64,000 nucleotides of DNA from Calamus simplicifolius (GCA_900491605.1 UESW01004821.1:62001-126000); one strand, 5' to 3'; counted from the first letter of the stretch, positions 21,741-34,144 are shown. The notes: generated by a model not told the origin, from the sequence alone. Numbers and translations: made by a program.

Positions 21741-22237
21741 GAGATAAAATACGTGCTATTCCATGGGGTACCATGGAATAGCAAAATGGGAATACGAGCA
21801 TTTCGGGAGAATAGGAAATCCTGTGGGGCCCACAAACCTTTTTACGCCTATTTGGGGAATAACCTGGAATAAGTCCCTATTCTAGGTAGGAATAGGGCAT
21901 TCAAACACAGCCAAAAGCTATAACTATAAAGGATAAGTCTGAAAAAGGTTAACCAAAGGGGATAACCCATGTTTAACCATGGGTTATCTCCTGAACTTAT
22001 TTTCTAGAAAATCCAGGAATAGTTGGAGCTATCCCTTGAGGGCAAAATTGTTATTTAAAAAAGTTGCTTATTCCCTCAACTATCCCTTGGATAAATTCTA
22101 TCCTCTACACTTATTCAGTGATAACATTTTGGGAATCAAACACTACCTTAATAGCCAAGATCTTCTTAATGGTAACAATCAAATAAATAAATAGTAAATG
22201 TAGGATAAAAAGAATACTTGTAATGCTATATCCAATA

Positions 22238-22739
22238 TGTTGGAATATCCATAAGGTGCCCAAGTATTCACCCTTCAACATTGATCCACATAGGAACTAG
22301 ATTCAAGACTCTAGCTCCTTCAAAACTTTGATCTTTGATGCTTTAATCTTTCTAAAGGATTTGATTGGTTTGCTTTCTTTCCCTTCTAATTTTCTTTCTC
22401 TTACAAAAAAAAGTCCTTCAAAGCCTCTTATCCTGAAGAAGACCTTCTTGTCTTAGTTTAGGATAAGACAACCTCTTGTCCTAAAGAAGGCCTTCTTATC
22501 TTGGTTTAGGATAAGATAACTTTTTATCCTGAAAAAGGCTTCTTTATCTTGGTTGGACAAGACCCATAAGAGAAATAAAAGAGAAATGGGAGTTGATTTC
22601 TCTTCAGATGGATACAATGCATATGAAACCCGAGAGGCACTCCTATTTATAAAAGACGAAGGGATGCGGATGCATCCCATCCATATGCCTCATCTTGCCT
22701 CATCATGATGAGGCATGTCCTAAGTGTAGCACCTCATCA
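22238..22739 (-). mobile_element. solo LTR of a retrotransposon
   Basis: TGTTGGAATATCC at the left and CACCTCATCA at the right give TG...CA ends over 502 bp, flanked by CAATA (22233-22237) and TAATA (22740-22744), a near-perfect 5-bp duplication. The minus strand has CTTTTATAAATAGGAG, a good LTR TATA box, near 22650. No internal region is adjacent, so it is probably the product of LTR-LTR recombination. It is unlike the copia1-3 LTR. It contains near-repeated AGGATAAGA / CCTTCTT segments. Confidence 0.55.
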
Positions 22740-22782
22740 TAATAAGATGCTAAAAAGAGAGGTGAGAGAGAGCGAAAAGAAA

Positions 22783-23180
22783 AAAAGGGGGGGGGGGGGT
22801 TCCCCCCTGTTAAGAAATTTTTTTTTTGTGACAGTGCCAGGCCACTGCCGGCCACGGCAGCGGCCGTGGCCGGAGAAGACGGCCACGGTGGCCAGGCCAC
22901 TGTCACAAAAAAAAAAAACAGAGTGGCCGTGGCCGGAGAAGACGGCCACGGTGGCCAGGCCACTGTCACAAAAAAAAAAATTTCTTAACAGGGGGGGAAC
23001 CCCCCCCCCCCCCCCCCCCGGCCGTGGCCGAACAAGAAAAAAAGGGGGGGGGGGTTTCCCCCCCTGTTAAGAAATTTTTTTTTTTGTGACAGTGGCCTGG
23101 CCACGTGGCCAGGCCACTGCCGGCCACGGCAGCGGCCATGGCCGGAGAAGACGGCCACGTCTTGGCCGTGGCTGGAGGAA
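22783..23180. repeat. GC-rich repeat block with large inverted repeat (CACTA 1)
   Basis: G and C homopolymers flank GGCCGTGGCCGG-type repeats. CCCCCCTGTTAAGAAATTTT (about 22803) and its inverse AAATTTCTTAACAGGGGGG (about 22978) form the arms of a palindrome of about 200 bp whose inner part (GTGACAGTG..., CACTGTCAC) is also inverted. CACTA 2 has the related unit as direct repeats. Confidence 0.8.
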
Positions 23181-23199
23181 AATTATTAAAAAAAAAAAA

Positions 23200-23400
23200 T
23201 TTTAGAGAGTGTGGGGGCTTACCTTAGTCGAGAGAGGACGGCGGAGTCGGAGGAGAACGCCGGGGAGCCGGAGCACCAGAGGGGAGGCGCCAGAGCAGCG
23301 AGGTGGAGCCGAAATTTTTAGAGCACGGCGGCGGCTAGGTCAAGACGGGGAAGAAGAAGAAGAGAAGGATGGCTTATATATAAGTTATTAGCGACGAAAT
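23200..23400 (-). promoter_or_regulatory. CACTA 1 leader exon and promoter region
   Basis: The minus strand reads CTTATATATAAGCC (TATA-like), then a CT-rich leader, TTGACCTAGCCGCCGCCG, and a donor-like CTAAGGTAAGCCCC. CACTA 2 has the same order at 42790-42960. It is therefore probably the transposon's first, non-coding exon. Confidence 0.5.
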
Positions 23401-24480
23401 AATTTGCGTCGCTATATGGTCGCAATATTTTTTTTTAAATTTATTATGTATTAGTTATAATTTTATGAAAAAATAGCGACTCAAATAATTGTCGCTAATG
23501 CGTCGCTAACTTGGCGCCAATGTCCGGCGGAAAATTTATTTTTATTTTTTAGGATTTGCGTCGCTAAGGCATCGCAAATTTTTTCTATATTTTTAATTGA
23601 TTAAAATAATAACTTATTACAATAATTGTGACGCAAGCCGTGCATCGCAATAATTTTTAAATATTTATAAATGATAATATTTATAATTTATGATAATAAT
23701 TGCGATGAAAAATTACGTCGCAATAATTTTTTAATATTTTTAATTAGATATATGTATTTAAAAACATTGCGACGCAAATATGCGTCGCAATATTTTTTTC
23801 CTTTAATTAATTAATACTGATAAAAATTATATTTACTTAAAATAATTGCGACGCATATATTTCGTTGCAATATTTGTTTATTTTTTTTCCTAAATGCGTC
23901 GCTACGGCGTCGCAATAATTTTTAAATATTTATAAATGATAATATTTATAATTAATGTTAATAATTGCGACGAAAAATTGCATCGTAATATATTTTATAA
24001 ACTTTTTAATTACATATATTTTTTTAAAAAACATTGCGACGCAACTTATGCATCGCAATATTATATTTTTTTATTTATTAATACTAAAAAAATTATATTT
24101 ACAAAAAATAATTGCGACGCATTCATTGCGTCGCAATATTTGTTTATTTTTTCCTAAAATGCATCGCGACGGCGTCGCAAAATTTTTTAAATATTTATTA
24201 ATGATAATATTTATAATTTATGATAATAATTACGATGCCTTATTGCATCGCAATAATTTTTTAATATTTTTAATTAGATATATTTATTTAAAAACCATTG
24301 CGATGCAAATTATGCGTCGCAATATTATAATTTTTTCCTTTATTAATACTGATAAAAATTATATTTACTAAAAATAATTGCGACGCATACATTGCGTCGC
24401 AATATTTGTTTAATTTTTCTTCTAAAATGCATCGCTACGGCGTCGCAATAAATTTTTAATATTTTTTTAAACTTTTTTAT
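23401..24480. repeat. CACTA 1 inner subterminal repeat block
   Basis: Many inverted pairs of TTGCGACGCAA / TTGCGTCGCAA and decayed versions (GCGATGC, GCATCGC) in AT-rich DNA. The decay is C-to-T and G-to-A at CpG, as expected for methylated DNA. Confidence 0.85.
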
Positions 24481-24504
24481 AACTTTTTTTTGAGTAATTA
24501 TAAG

Positions 24505-26930
24505 TGATCCGATGGTTGCGATCGATCCAAGCCATGATCAATCCCAGTCGGCGACGATCCGACGGTTGCGATCGATCCAAGCCGTGATCCGATCGGCCAT
24601 GACCTATCTCGGACCGTTGCAATCCGTCCGAGATCGGCGACGATCCGATGGTTGCGATCGATCGAAGCCATGATCCCGATCGGCCACGACCGATCTCGGA
24701 CCGTGGCAATCGGTCCGATCGGTGACGATCCGATGGTTGCGATCGATCCAAGCCCTGATCCCGATCGGCCACGACTGATCTCAGACCGTGGCGATCGGTC
24801 CGATCGGCGACGATCCGACGGTTGCGATCGATCCAAGCCATGATCCCGATCGGCCACGACCTATCTCGGACCGTTGCAATCAATCCGAGATCGGCGACGA
24901 TTCGACGGTTGCGATCGATCGAAGCCATGATCCCGATTGGCCACGACCGATCTCGGACCGTGGCAATCGGTCCGATCGGCAACGATCCAACGGTTGCGAT
25001 CGATCCAAGCCCTGATCCCGATCGGCCACGACTGATCTCGGACCGTGGCGATCGGTCCAATCGGCGACGATCCGACGGTTGCGATCGATCCAAGCCGTGA
25101 TCTCGATCGGCCACGACCTATCTCGGACCGTTGCAATCCGTCCGAGATCGGCGACGATCCGACGGTTGCCATCGATCGAAGCCATGATCCCGATCGGCCA
25201 CGACCGATCTCGGACCGGGGCAATCGGTCCGATCGGCGACGATCCGATGGTTGCGATCGATCCAAGCCCTCATCCCGATCGGCCACGACTGATCTCGACC
25301 GTGGCGATCGGTCCGATCGGCGATGATCCGATGGTTGCGATCGATCCAAGCCGTGATCCCGATCGGCCACGACCTATCTCGGACCGTTGCAATCCGTCCG
25401 AGATCGGCGATGATCCGACGGTTGCGATCGATCGAAGCCATGATCCCGATCGGCCACGACCGATCTCGGACCGATCGGCGATGATCCGACGGTTGCGATC
25501 GATCCAAGCCCTGATCCCGATCGTCCATGACCGATCTCGGACCGTGGCGATCGCACCGATCGGGGTCGATCCGACGGTTGCCATCGATCGAAGCCCTGAT
25601 CGATCCCGGTCGGTGATCAACGATCTCGGACCGTCGCGATCGATCCGATAGGCGACAATCCGACGGTTGCGATCGATCCAAACCATGATCCCGATCGGCC
25701 ACGACCGATCTCGGACCGTGGCGATCGGTCCGATCGGCGACGATCCGACGGTTGCGATCGATCCAAGCCGTGATCCCGATCGGCCACACCTATCTCAGAC
25801 CGTTGCAATCCGTCCGAGATCGGCGACGATCCGATGGTTGCGATCGATCCAAGCCGTGATCCCGATCGGCCACGACCTATCTCGGACCGTGGCAATCCGT
25901 CCGAGATCAACGACGATCCAACGGTTGCGATCGATCGAAGCCATGATCCTGATCGACCACGACCGATCCCGGACCGTTGCGATCGGTCCAAGATCGCTGG
26001 CAATCCGACGGTTGCGATCGATCCAAGCCGTGATCCCGATCGGCCACGACCGATCTTGGACCGTGGCGATCGGTCCGATCGGCAACGATCCGATGGTTGC
26101 GATCGATCCAAGCCGTGATCCCGATCGGCCACGACCTATCTCGGACCGTTGCAATCCGTCCGAGATCGGCGAAGCTCCGACGGTTGCGATCGATCCAAGC
26201 CGTGATCCCGATCGGCCACGATCGATCTCGGACCGTGGCGATCGGTCCGATCGGCAACAATCTGACGGTTGCGATCGATCCAAGCCCTGATCCTGATCGG
26301 CCACGACCGATCCCGTACCGTTGCGATCGGTCCAAGATCGCTGGCGATCCGACAGTTGCAATCGATCCAAGCCCTGATCCCGATCGGCCACGACTGATCT
26401 CGGACCGTGGCGATCGGTCCGATCGGTGATGATCCAACGGTTGCGATCGATCCAAGCCCTGGTCCCAATCGTCCATGACCGATCTCGGACCGTGACGATC
26501 GCACCAATCGCATCGATCCGACGGTTGCCATCGATCGAAGCCCTGATCGATCCCGGTCGGCCATCAACGATCTCGGACCATCGCGATCGATCCGATAGGC
26601 GACAATCCGACGGTTGCGATCGATCCAAGCCGTGATCCCGATCGGCCACGACCGATCTCGGACCGTGGCGATCGGTCCGATCGGCGATGATCCGACGGTT
26701 GTGATCGATCCAAGCCCTCATCCCGATCGGCCATGACCGATTCTAGACCAATGCGATCGGTCCGAGATCGCTGACGATCCGACGGTTGCGATCGATCCAA
26801 GCCCTGATCCCGATCGGCCACGACCGATCTTGAACCGTGGCGATCGGTCCGATCGGCGACGATCCGAGGGTTGCAATCGATCCAAGCCCTTATTCCGATC
26901 GGTCACGATCGATTTTGGACCGATCGCTAT
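24505..26930. repeat. 85-bp GATCGG satellite array (CACTA 1)
   Basis: About 28 tandem units of 85-86 bp built from GATCGGCCACGACC, GATCTCGGACCG, GACGATCCGACGGTTGCGAT and CGATCCAAGCC. Variants marked by CCTATCTCGGACCGTTGCAA recur near 24596, 24851, 25108 and 25365, which is a three-unit higher-order repeat of about 256 bp, less regular after 25600. Long reading frames exist on both strands (up to 308 codons) only because the unit lacks stops. Confidence 0.95.
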
Positions 26931-26934
26931 TTAA

Positions 26935-27940
26935 CATAATTAATTTTTTTAAATACATTGCGACGCAAAGGGTTGCATCGTAATTTTTTAATATGATAAT
27001 TATATTATATTAAAATTAATTTTAATTATAATAATTACGATGCAACAAGTGCGTCGCTATATTAAAACATAATTTTCCTAATTAATTTTTTGATTTATTG
27101 CGTCGCTAATGCGTCGCTATTTAACATAATTAATTTTTTAAAAACATTGCAACGCACTGTGTTACATCGCAATTATTTTTTCTCATATTTATACTTTATA
27201 AAATTTAATTTTATTTAAAATAATTGCGATGCATTTATTGCGTCGCTAAATTAAAAATAATTTTTCTAATTTTCTGGTTTATTGCGTCGCTAATGCGTCG
27301 CTATTTAAAATATTTAATTTTTTTAAAACATTGCGATGCACTGAGTTGCATTGCAATATTTTTTTCTAATATTTCTACTTTAAAAAATTTAATTTTATTT
27401 AAATTATTTGCAACGCAATTGGTGCGTTACTAAATTAAAAATATTTTTTTTAATTTTTTGGTTTATTGCGTCGCTAATGCGTCGCTATTTAATATATTTA
27501 ATTCTTTTAAAAACATTGCGATGCACTGTGTTGCGTCGCAATAATTTTTTCTATATTTAAATTTTATAAAATTTAATTTCATTTTAATTATTTGCGACGC
27601 AATTGGTGCGTCGCTAAATTAAAAATAATTTTTTAATTTTCTAGTTTATTACATCGCTATTTAACATATTTAATTCTTTTAAAAATATTGCGATGCCCTG
27701 TGTTGCGTCGTAATATTTTTTTTTGATATTTATATTTAATAAAAAATTAATTTAAAAATATTGCGATGCATTATTTGCATCGTAATATTAAAAATTAATT
27801 TTTTTTGAGTTTCTGGTTAATTAAGTTGCTAATGCGTCGCTAATTGCGTCACAATATTTTGTTGTCACAGAGGCGTCGCAAAGTGATCGTAATTTAGCGA
27901 CGCATAATTGCGTCGCTAAATTTGCGTCGCTATTTCAGTA
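26935..27940. repeat. CACTA 1 outer subterminal repeats
   Basis: Repeats of GCGTCGCTAATGCGTCGCTA and ATTGCGATGCA separated by AT-rich DNA, leading to the terminal inverted repeat at 27953. Equivalent to 39820-41110 in CACTA 2 but more decayed. Confidence 0.88.
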
Positions 27941-27953
27941 TTTTCTTGTAGTG

Positions 27954-30008
27954 TTTTGCTAGACCCTTAACAGTCTTATTCTTTATTTTTTTGCCTTTAT
28001 CCTTGCCCTTGAAGTTATTACCATTAAGGATCGTCACTGAATTGAGGTTAGCAAAAATATTAGCAACATTAGCTGTAAAATAAAAGCAATACATAAATAA
28101 CATGCTCATATAAATAATTAACATCAAATATCAATAAATTCAAATTAATGGTAAATCCCATCTCAAGATACCCAATGCAACATTAAAATCAATTCTTTGG
28201 ACAGTAATATTAACTGCTAGTGGTAGTCTTGTTGTAATGATCAAACACTAACAATAATGCATATCAAATAATAAATCTATCTTTGGATATACTTATTACT
28301 CACATGTGAATCCTTATAATCGTTACGTGCTTACCATCATACATATGTGTAGTTCGATCAGATATTAACCTTCCTTTGGGCCGATTAATACCCGCATGAA
28401 ACATACACATACACAACATCCAACATCCTTCATGAACTATCTACATAAGAGAGGTCACTTTTGTGATATCTTGTTTCAATTAGTTCAATTTCGAACGATA
28501 GACAAATTTATTAGGCATAAAAATATCATTAATTTGAATTTGATTGAACCTCTTTAAAAATAACGATATGTTATTTTGTGGTTCTAACTCAATCTTTATA
28601 ACAGAAAAATAATTGATCATAATGTATAAAGCTTTACTTTACATGCTTACAAAATTAAAAACAATAATTTTTAATGAAAGCCCAAAATAATTGCCAAAGA
28701 CATGAACCGGTCCAAAATTCATGCATTAATTATTCATAAATGTTATTCCCTTCCATGCATTAAATGCCATGCATTTAATAAGATTCTATGCATTAAATGC
28801 TCCCCTTTGGTGCCATACCTAACTTCCATAGAGACCCACGGAACAGTGGGGGCACGGTATCCAAAAAAAATTCCTACCAGCCGTTACTATGTGAGGCGCT
28901 AAAAGCCCGAAACCAGCCGTTCCTGTGTGAGGCGCTAAAAGGCCAAAAAAGTTGCGAGAGACCATCAAAGGTTAATTGCAATCTTAACCCTTCACACAAC
29001 TCCAATGCTCAAATTTGTTATTCCCATGATTTTCCATATTTCCTTCTTTATCCCATGGTTTGAGATATCCAACCACCAGATTTACGGAAAGATTTTCTAG
29101 ATTTTCATTCATATTTCCATCCGATTCTTTCCAACGCCCAATTTTCTTCCAATTAGAGGAATTCCCGAAGTTTCATATAACGGCTCTAACCGAACGGATA
29201 CAATGGGAAAAAATTTCTAAACGGTTCCCTTTAAAAAAAGAGAACACATCATCATTATTTTAAAAGGAAACCAATCGTTACCCCAATAAATTCCAAGATT
29301 GGGTTAGATGTCCACCGAAGGAACTCAAAGCCAAAGAAAAGCCTCAACATTAACTAATATCCACCGAAGGAACTCAAAGCCAAAGGAAAGCCTCAACATT
29401 AACTAACCACCCGTGATGGAATCCTGAATCCATCAGCCCTACTAAGAAATAAATTAAATATGAATTTAAATTTATATGTAATTAAGCTATATCTTATCAA
29501 ATGAAAGATCTCATCTTCGGATCACGTGAGACTGATTTCACGATGTAGCAAATATCGCTCTTAACATCACGAATACAATGAATATCTTTCGCTCTTAACA
29601 TCAAAATTCATGATCATTAACCCTAAAGTTTTGATGCACTATGACCTTTATTTTATTTAAAAAACTAGATCTACATATATTAAAAATATCATTGGCATCA
29701 AAACAAAATTTTAAACTAATGAGTATTTGTCTCACGGTTGCTGAATAAAACCAAAGAAGTCATATGAACAAATACGAATATCAATGCATATAACCAAAAA
29801 ATTTTCTTAACGATTCAACATGAATAGGGCTCTGATACCAATTGTTGGAAATTAGATCCGAACCTTTTGGTGAAGACCATCACCATGTTGCCCAAGAATC
29901 ATTCATGTTTAATCATCAAGAATTCATAATCGATAAACGAAAGCGTACCTGAATCCATATTGCTTAATTTTCTCCAGAGTCCTGCGGTTGGCCTTCCAGA
30001 TCAACATG
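27954..30008 (-). mobile_element. copia copy 2, 5' part only
   Basis: Matches 7668-9698 of copia1: the end of the gag lysine-rich segment, the leader, the primer-binding site (29829-29840) and the truncated 5' LTR (29843-30008). It is cut at 27953 by CACTA 1, within gag. Pol and the 3' LTR are missing, presumably deleted together with the rest of CACTA 1. It contains an uninterrupted copy of the CACTA 2 target (taactaatatcc, about 29355). Confidence 0.9.
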
Positions 30009-30064
30009 AAATGGGTAAGGTAGTAAGATGCAGTTAATCAGAAATAAGATGAAAGTGAAGACAA

Positions 30065-30193
30065 CAAATTGGGGCTGGGCCTTACCCTAGTGGTTATATC
30101 CTTTTATTTAACAAGCAGAGACTCTAGGTATATAAACTTAAGTAATTACAATGCAGGTGGATCTCCCTCCCTCCCTCAAAAAAAAAAAAAGAA
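30065..30193 (+). mobile_element. SINE-like insertion (H3 copy)
   Basis: Same insertion as 9755-9888 with the same 14-bp flanking duplication (30051-30064 and 30194-30207). It has a shorter A tail. Confidence 0.65.
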
Positions 30194-33100
30194 GAAAGTG
30201 AAAACAAGCATATGATATAGAACATATCCAAAACAATTCAGCAAGAGAATTACATATGTTTGCCTCAATATATGTCTTACTTTGATGTCTCCTCAAATTC
30301 CAACTTCACCAGACATCTTCCCTTTTTCTAGAAAATGAAACAATTCCATAGATTAAATAATGATGACGAATTGCAATTTCAATGCTATTTGATTGATTTG
30401 AGCAGCAAATGAGCTATATTTGTTTCTTGGAGCCTTAGGCATTTAGCTTGGAATATGCCACCCCTAGAGTAGATCTGAGCACAAGGGACTGCTAAGTCAG
30501 CCATGTACAACTCAGAAAACAATTGAAATCATGCACACACACAGAGGATTCATAAGGTGGTAAAAGAAAAAGACTGCAAGTTGCTAGTGATTGACATATG
30601 ATTTGATGACTTAAAAAAGTATCGGATTTCCATCAACAAATCTGTAGCAAAATTATAGCAAAAGAAATAAGCCAGATGACATCTTGGCAGGGCCATCACC
30701 ATAGCAAACAAAATTAGACCCAATGCAAAATTAACGTGCAATCATCCATCAACTGCTCTGTGCATATCCATGAAGCCTATAATAATACAGCGGAGAGAGC
30801 TTTGTATCAAGACTCAGATGCATTACCTAATAAATCTGTGCTCTCATGGGTCCAGCCGAGCTTATTAGTTCCAACTTTACTGGATCCCACTGATGGATTT
30901 AGACATGACAAAGTTATATTAGTGCTCATTTGTTGACAGTGCCAACATTCGGACCTCTGATATCGTTATGCAATACTGGGGCCTGTATGAACCATACCAA
31001 CGTTTCCAACCAGTATGGTGTGAAAAAACTCTTCAAGGGTCAGACTTGTATGGGAATCAAGATTCAACAACCTAAATGATTTCTGTATTTTAAAAACAAG
31101 AGGCCTCACGGTAGGTCACCAAAAGAACTCATCTCATATTGTAGTGGCTTTTTCTTCCTTCATCACTTTGCCTTTTTTCGTAACCTTCTTGCAGTAACTA
31201 CAATCTTAGCATGTCCAAGCTTCCTAAACTAATATAATATGGACCTGGCTATGATTTTCTGAAACTCCTATTTGCTTTGAAAATCACCACATTCTACTGT
31301 TTTTGATATTTATGTGACAGGAATTGCAGAAGATTTTCTTCTTTCTTCACTCAACAAGCTGCAAGATTAAGGATTTATAGCCAAAATGTCTCCCCTTGGG
31401 TCGAATTACTCTAGGATTATTACAGTTTTTCCCCATCTTTCAAAACGGAAACCGATTCATACAAAACCTTGCAAATAATCATTCATAGCATCTTCAAAAT
31501 CTATGACTGATTGTTAATGCCTCAAAACACTTGGACAAGAGTCACTTGACTCTAATTTTTGTCTAACTATTAAAGTAAGCCGCATCATCTGCACTCTCCC
31601 TCTCATATAAATCATGCAACTTCATCTGCATCAATTATGATATATTCTCATTGAGTGCATGGTAGAAAAGAAAAAAAACAATAAAGACACCATAAACTCA
31701 GAGGCTATCTAATGTTTTCCACTCGGTATTATCCATTCAGAGCAATCATCTTCTATGCATTCAGTGAGTGCAAAGATTCTTGCATGAAAAATGACATCTA
31801 TCAAGAAATTTATCAACTTCATTCTGGGGCAAACATTCTGCTCCTATGAACAAGAAGTCATTTGTGAGCAGAAAAAAGCACTTCCAGTTGAATAGATCGA
31901 ATGATCTCCAACTTGCAGCTCTAACACAATTATGTCAGTGTACCGTTACCTGTTATCTATACGTATGAACTACGAAACCAATTGACATGCAATAAGCTTT
32001 TTTTTTTTTTTTTTTTGAGAGAGAGAGAGAGAAAGAGAGAGAATAACCACAAGACGCTTCTCTTATTCATTGCACAGCCAAATGATTATTTTCTTCACTT
32101 ATCACCTGAATTGATATGACACTCAATAAAAATCACATCTTTAATAAACAGTCTGCAATTATACCCGGTTGGACCAAGTTAGAGTACAAGCTTCTACTGA
32201 TTCTTTCTTCTTCCCTCATCAAGCAGCATCTAGAGGATATTGAATCAAGTCTTCTTTAACATCCTGAATTATATTTCTGAACCTATTTATTTAAAATATC
32301 GATGAATCTATGAACCTCTAAATCAAGTAGTATTTTTCTGAGCAAGCATCTCCAATTCACACTTCTCAACCCCTATTGGACAATTCTCAACCAGCAATTT
32401 GCTTCAACTTAAGCATATTTCAGCGGGTGTGATCATATTATAGAAGATAGTTTAGTTGATTTTCCATTCAGAAGTCAAATTTCTATTCACGCATAGCAGT
32501 TCACTTACACCATCTATGATGAACTTGATGGCCAGCTGTGAGCCCTCAATATCCAAAAGGAAAAAAGAAAACGAGTGAATGCTCGAAGTGGCAAGGAAGG
32601 CGATTTCCATCTTATAAGATCGCTAACTACTAAAATTTTGACAGATTTCAAAACAAAACCCAACAATAAGGTGTCAGATCTACAAGAAAAATACAGAACT
32701 TTGTATCTACAGTTATCGCGTAAAGAGGGTGAGTTCTAGTTCTTGGGGTTAAAGCCTGTTGCCCACCAATCTAAGCATCCAATGAAGACAAATGAATGGA
32801 TCACTGAAGAAAGATACACGAAAAGGAATGGAAAAAGAAGCACTCCCTTCACTGAAGAAAGATACACGAAACGAAATGGAAAAAGAAGCACTTCCGGGGG
32901 GGTGTGCAAAAAAAAAAAAAAAAAATTGGACCATCCTTGCGCAGGGGGCCATGCTATGTCTCCGAGGAGACGTTCTATGTCTCCGAAGAGACGTTGAGGA
33001 CTGTTGCAATTAACTTCAAGGAAACGATTTTATTACATCAGACTAATTCTCTGATCGTTCCAATTTTATCGGATGTCTCCGAAAGACGTTGAGGACTGTT

Positions 33101-33351
33101 GCGATTAGGTTGACAAAGAAAACGATTTTATTACATCGGACGATATGGGACTAATTCTCTTCGGGCGCCTCGACGAAAGATCCTTGCAGCCGTACGATTA
33201 CTGGCACAGAATCTTGACCGTTATATAGAAAGCCGCCATATGTACGGGCCGACCAAGGATTCGGATTTCAAAAGCCTCGATTGTTTTGCCGTTGATATAA
33301 GAGCATAGTGAAGTGCATGCACGTGCGAGGCAAGAGAGTTTGAAGACGGGT

Positions 33352-33509
33352 TGATTTTTTTGTTCATTTCTGGGGCGGTTTCTGTCCATTGAGCGCCTGC
33401 CAGTAAGGATCTCATACAGCACCACTCCAAAACTCCAAACATCGCTCTTAGCTGTAAGATGGCCTGTCTCAATGTAGTCTGGGGCTGCATACCCATAAGT
33501 TCCCATCAC
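33352..33509 (-). pseudogene. RLCK-type kinase exon fragment (H3)
   Basis: Same exon as in H1 (GTYGYAAPDYIETGHLTAKS to RPRNEQK), starting after an AG acceptor at 33510-33511. Here the frame stays open past NEQ into H sequence (KNQPVFKLSCLA), which is not kinase. The kinase match ends at the family's usual NEQK position, before LLEWV. Confidence 0.8.
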
Positions 33510-34144
33510 CTGATCACCCCACAAAATATCATGATGATAATTGGAAGCAGGTGCATAGAGAATATATATAAAGAAGAGAATGGTCATGCAGAAGGCAGCA
33601 GTTTGTGTATGATGGCATGCATTACAGTTTGAGATGAAAGATGTGCATTTTTTGTTAAGGCGACACATCTGCCGGTGTTCAGGTTTCAGCCCTTGTCCCT
33701 TTCCTTCGTGAAACCAACTGAAAAAAATTCATGGATTGATAAATTTAGTTAAGAATTGAAAAGAGGAAAATATCATAGAATTAGCAACTGCACTGGGAAC
33801 TTGTACCGTTAACTTTGATCAGTTATTCAGATGCATAATGAAATAGAAGATATCTGAAATAATATTATGCATTAATAAACTTGAATTGGCTCATGAAAAG
33901 TTGGTGATAGCAGCATTCTCGCAAATAATTGAAAGATTTTGCAAGATAGATACAAGGCCTTTCAAGTAGTTTATCATGCCAATCTCTATTTCAAATCAAA
34001 GATTAATATATGCATTACCTTGGAGTTGTATATTAAATTCACCTTATGTGACTGTACCCAAAATTTAATCCTTCATACAAGACCAACCCTATTACTTCAA
34101 TTAAAACTTTAGGACAGAATCAACTATGTATTGTAAGAAAAGCA

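Larger units (their letters stand above)
18147..21912. mobile_element. inner Harbinger-like element (3.77 kb) carrying gene-like DNA
   Basis: Ends GGTAGTATTTGGATTTC and ATTCAAACACAGCC are imperfect inverted repeats flanked by AAA (18144-18146 and 21913-21915). No transposase is recognisable. AT-rich sequence fills 18300-19180, and a non-TE stretch with gene-like composition fills 19190-21740. Both ends resemble those of the outer element with the partner ends swapped, so the two belong to one family. Confidence 0.55.
18093..22147. mobile_element. outer Harbinger-like element interrupted by a second one
   Basis: The left end GGCTGCGTTTGA and right end TCAAACACTACC are imperfect inverted repeats, flanked by the 3-bp duplication TTA (18090-18092 and 22148-22150). 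This is the size and sequence class of PIF/Harbinger targets. Without the inner insertion the element would be only about 286 bp (18093-18146 plus 21913-22147), a MITE with no coding capacity. Confidence 0.6.
22783..27953 (-). mobile_element. CACTA element 1, 5' half only, reversed
   Basis: The right end is the inverted form of CACTACAAGAAAATACTGAA (27953 leftwards), identical to the left end of CACTA 2. Going left, it has the same modules in reverse order: GCGACGC subterminal repeats, the 85-bp satellite, more subterminal repeats, a leader exon and a GC-rich block. It stops at about 22783 next to the solo LTR. Both transposase genes and the 3' end are missing. The right flank is copia gag sequence (ttttgctagaccc). 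Confidence 0.88.
30009..34144. repeat. H unit copy 3
   Basis: Complete unit: the left part with the SINE (30009-30800), then 30801-34144 matching 1-3358 nearly base for base, including the poly-T/(GA)n tract, 48-bp duplication, hairpin boxes and kinase exon. Small differences from copy 1: a shortened GGGG spacer at 32896 and a one-base loss in the boxes near 33050. Confidence 0.92.

Noticed and set aside
18093..21912. Element pairing GGCTG at 18093 with CAGCC at 21912, and GGTAG at 18147 with CTACC at 22147
   Set aside because: The flanking triplets do not match in that pairing (TTA with AAA). The nested pairing gives matching TTA and AAA duplications.
24467..26906. Many long overlapping reading frames (up to 308 codons) rich in Arg, Asp, Ser and Ile on both strands
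   Set aside because: They follow the 85-bp satellite period and exist in several frames at once because the unit lacks stops. No family resemblance.
24505..26930. CRISPR-like regular repeats
   Set aside because: Units are contiguous without unique spacers, and the context is a plant transposon.
1..34144. H units as very long LTRs of one giant element
   Set aside because: The copia between them has its own LTRs and primer site, and H contains a kinase exon and a SINE and ends variably. Segmental duplication fits better.
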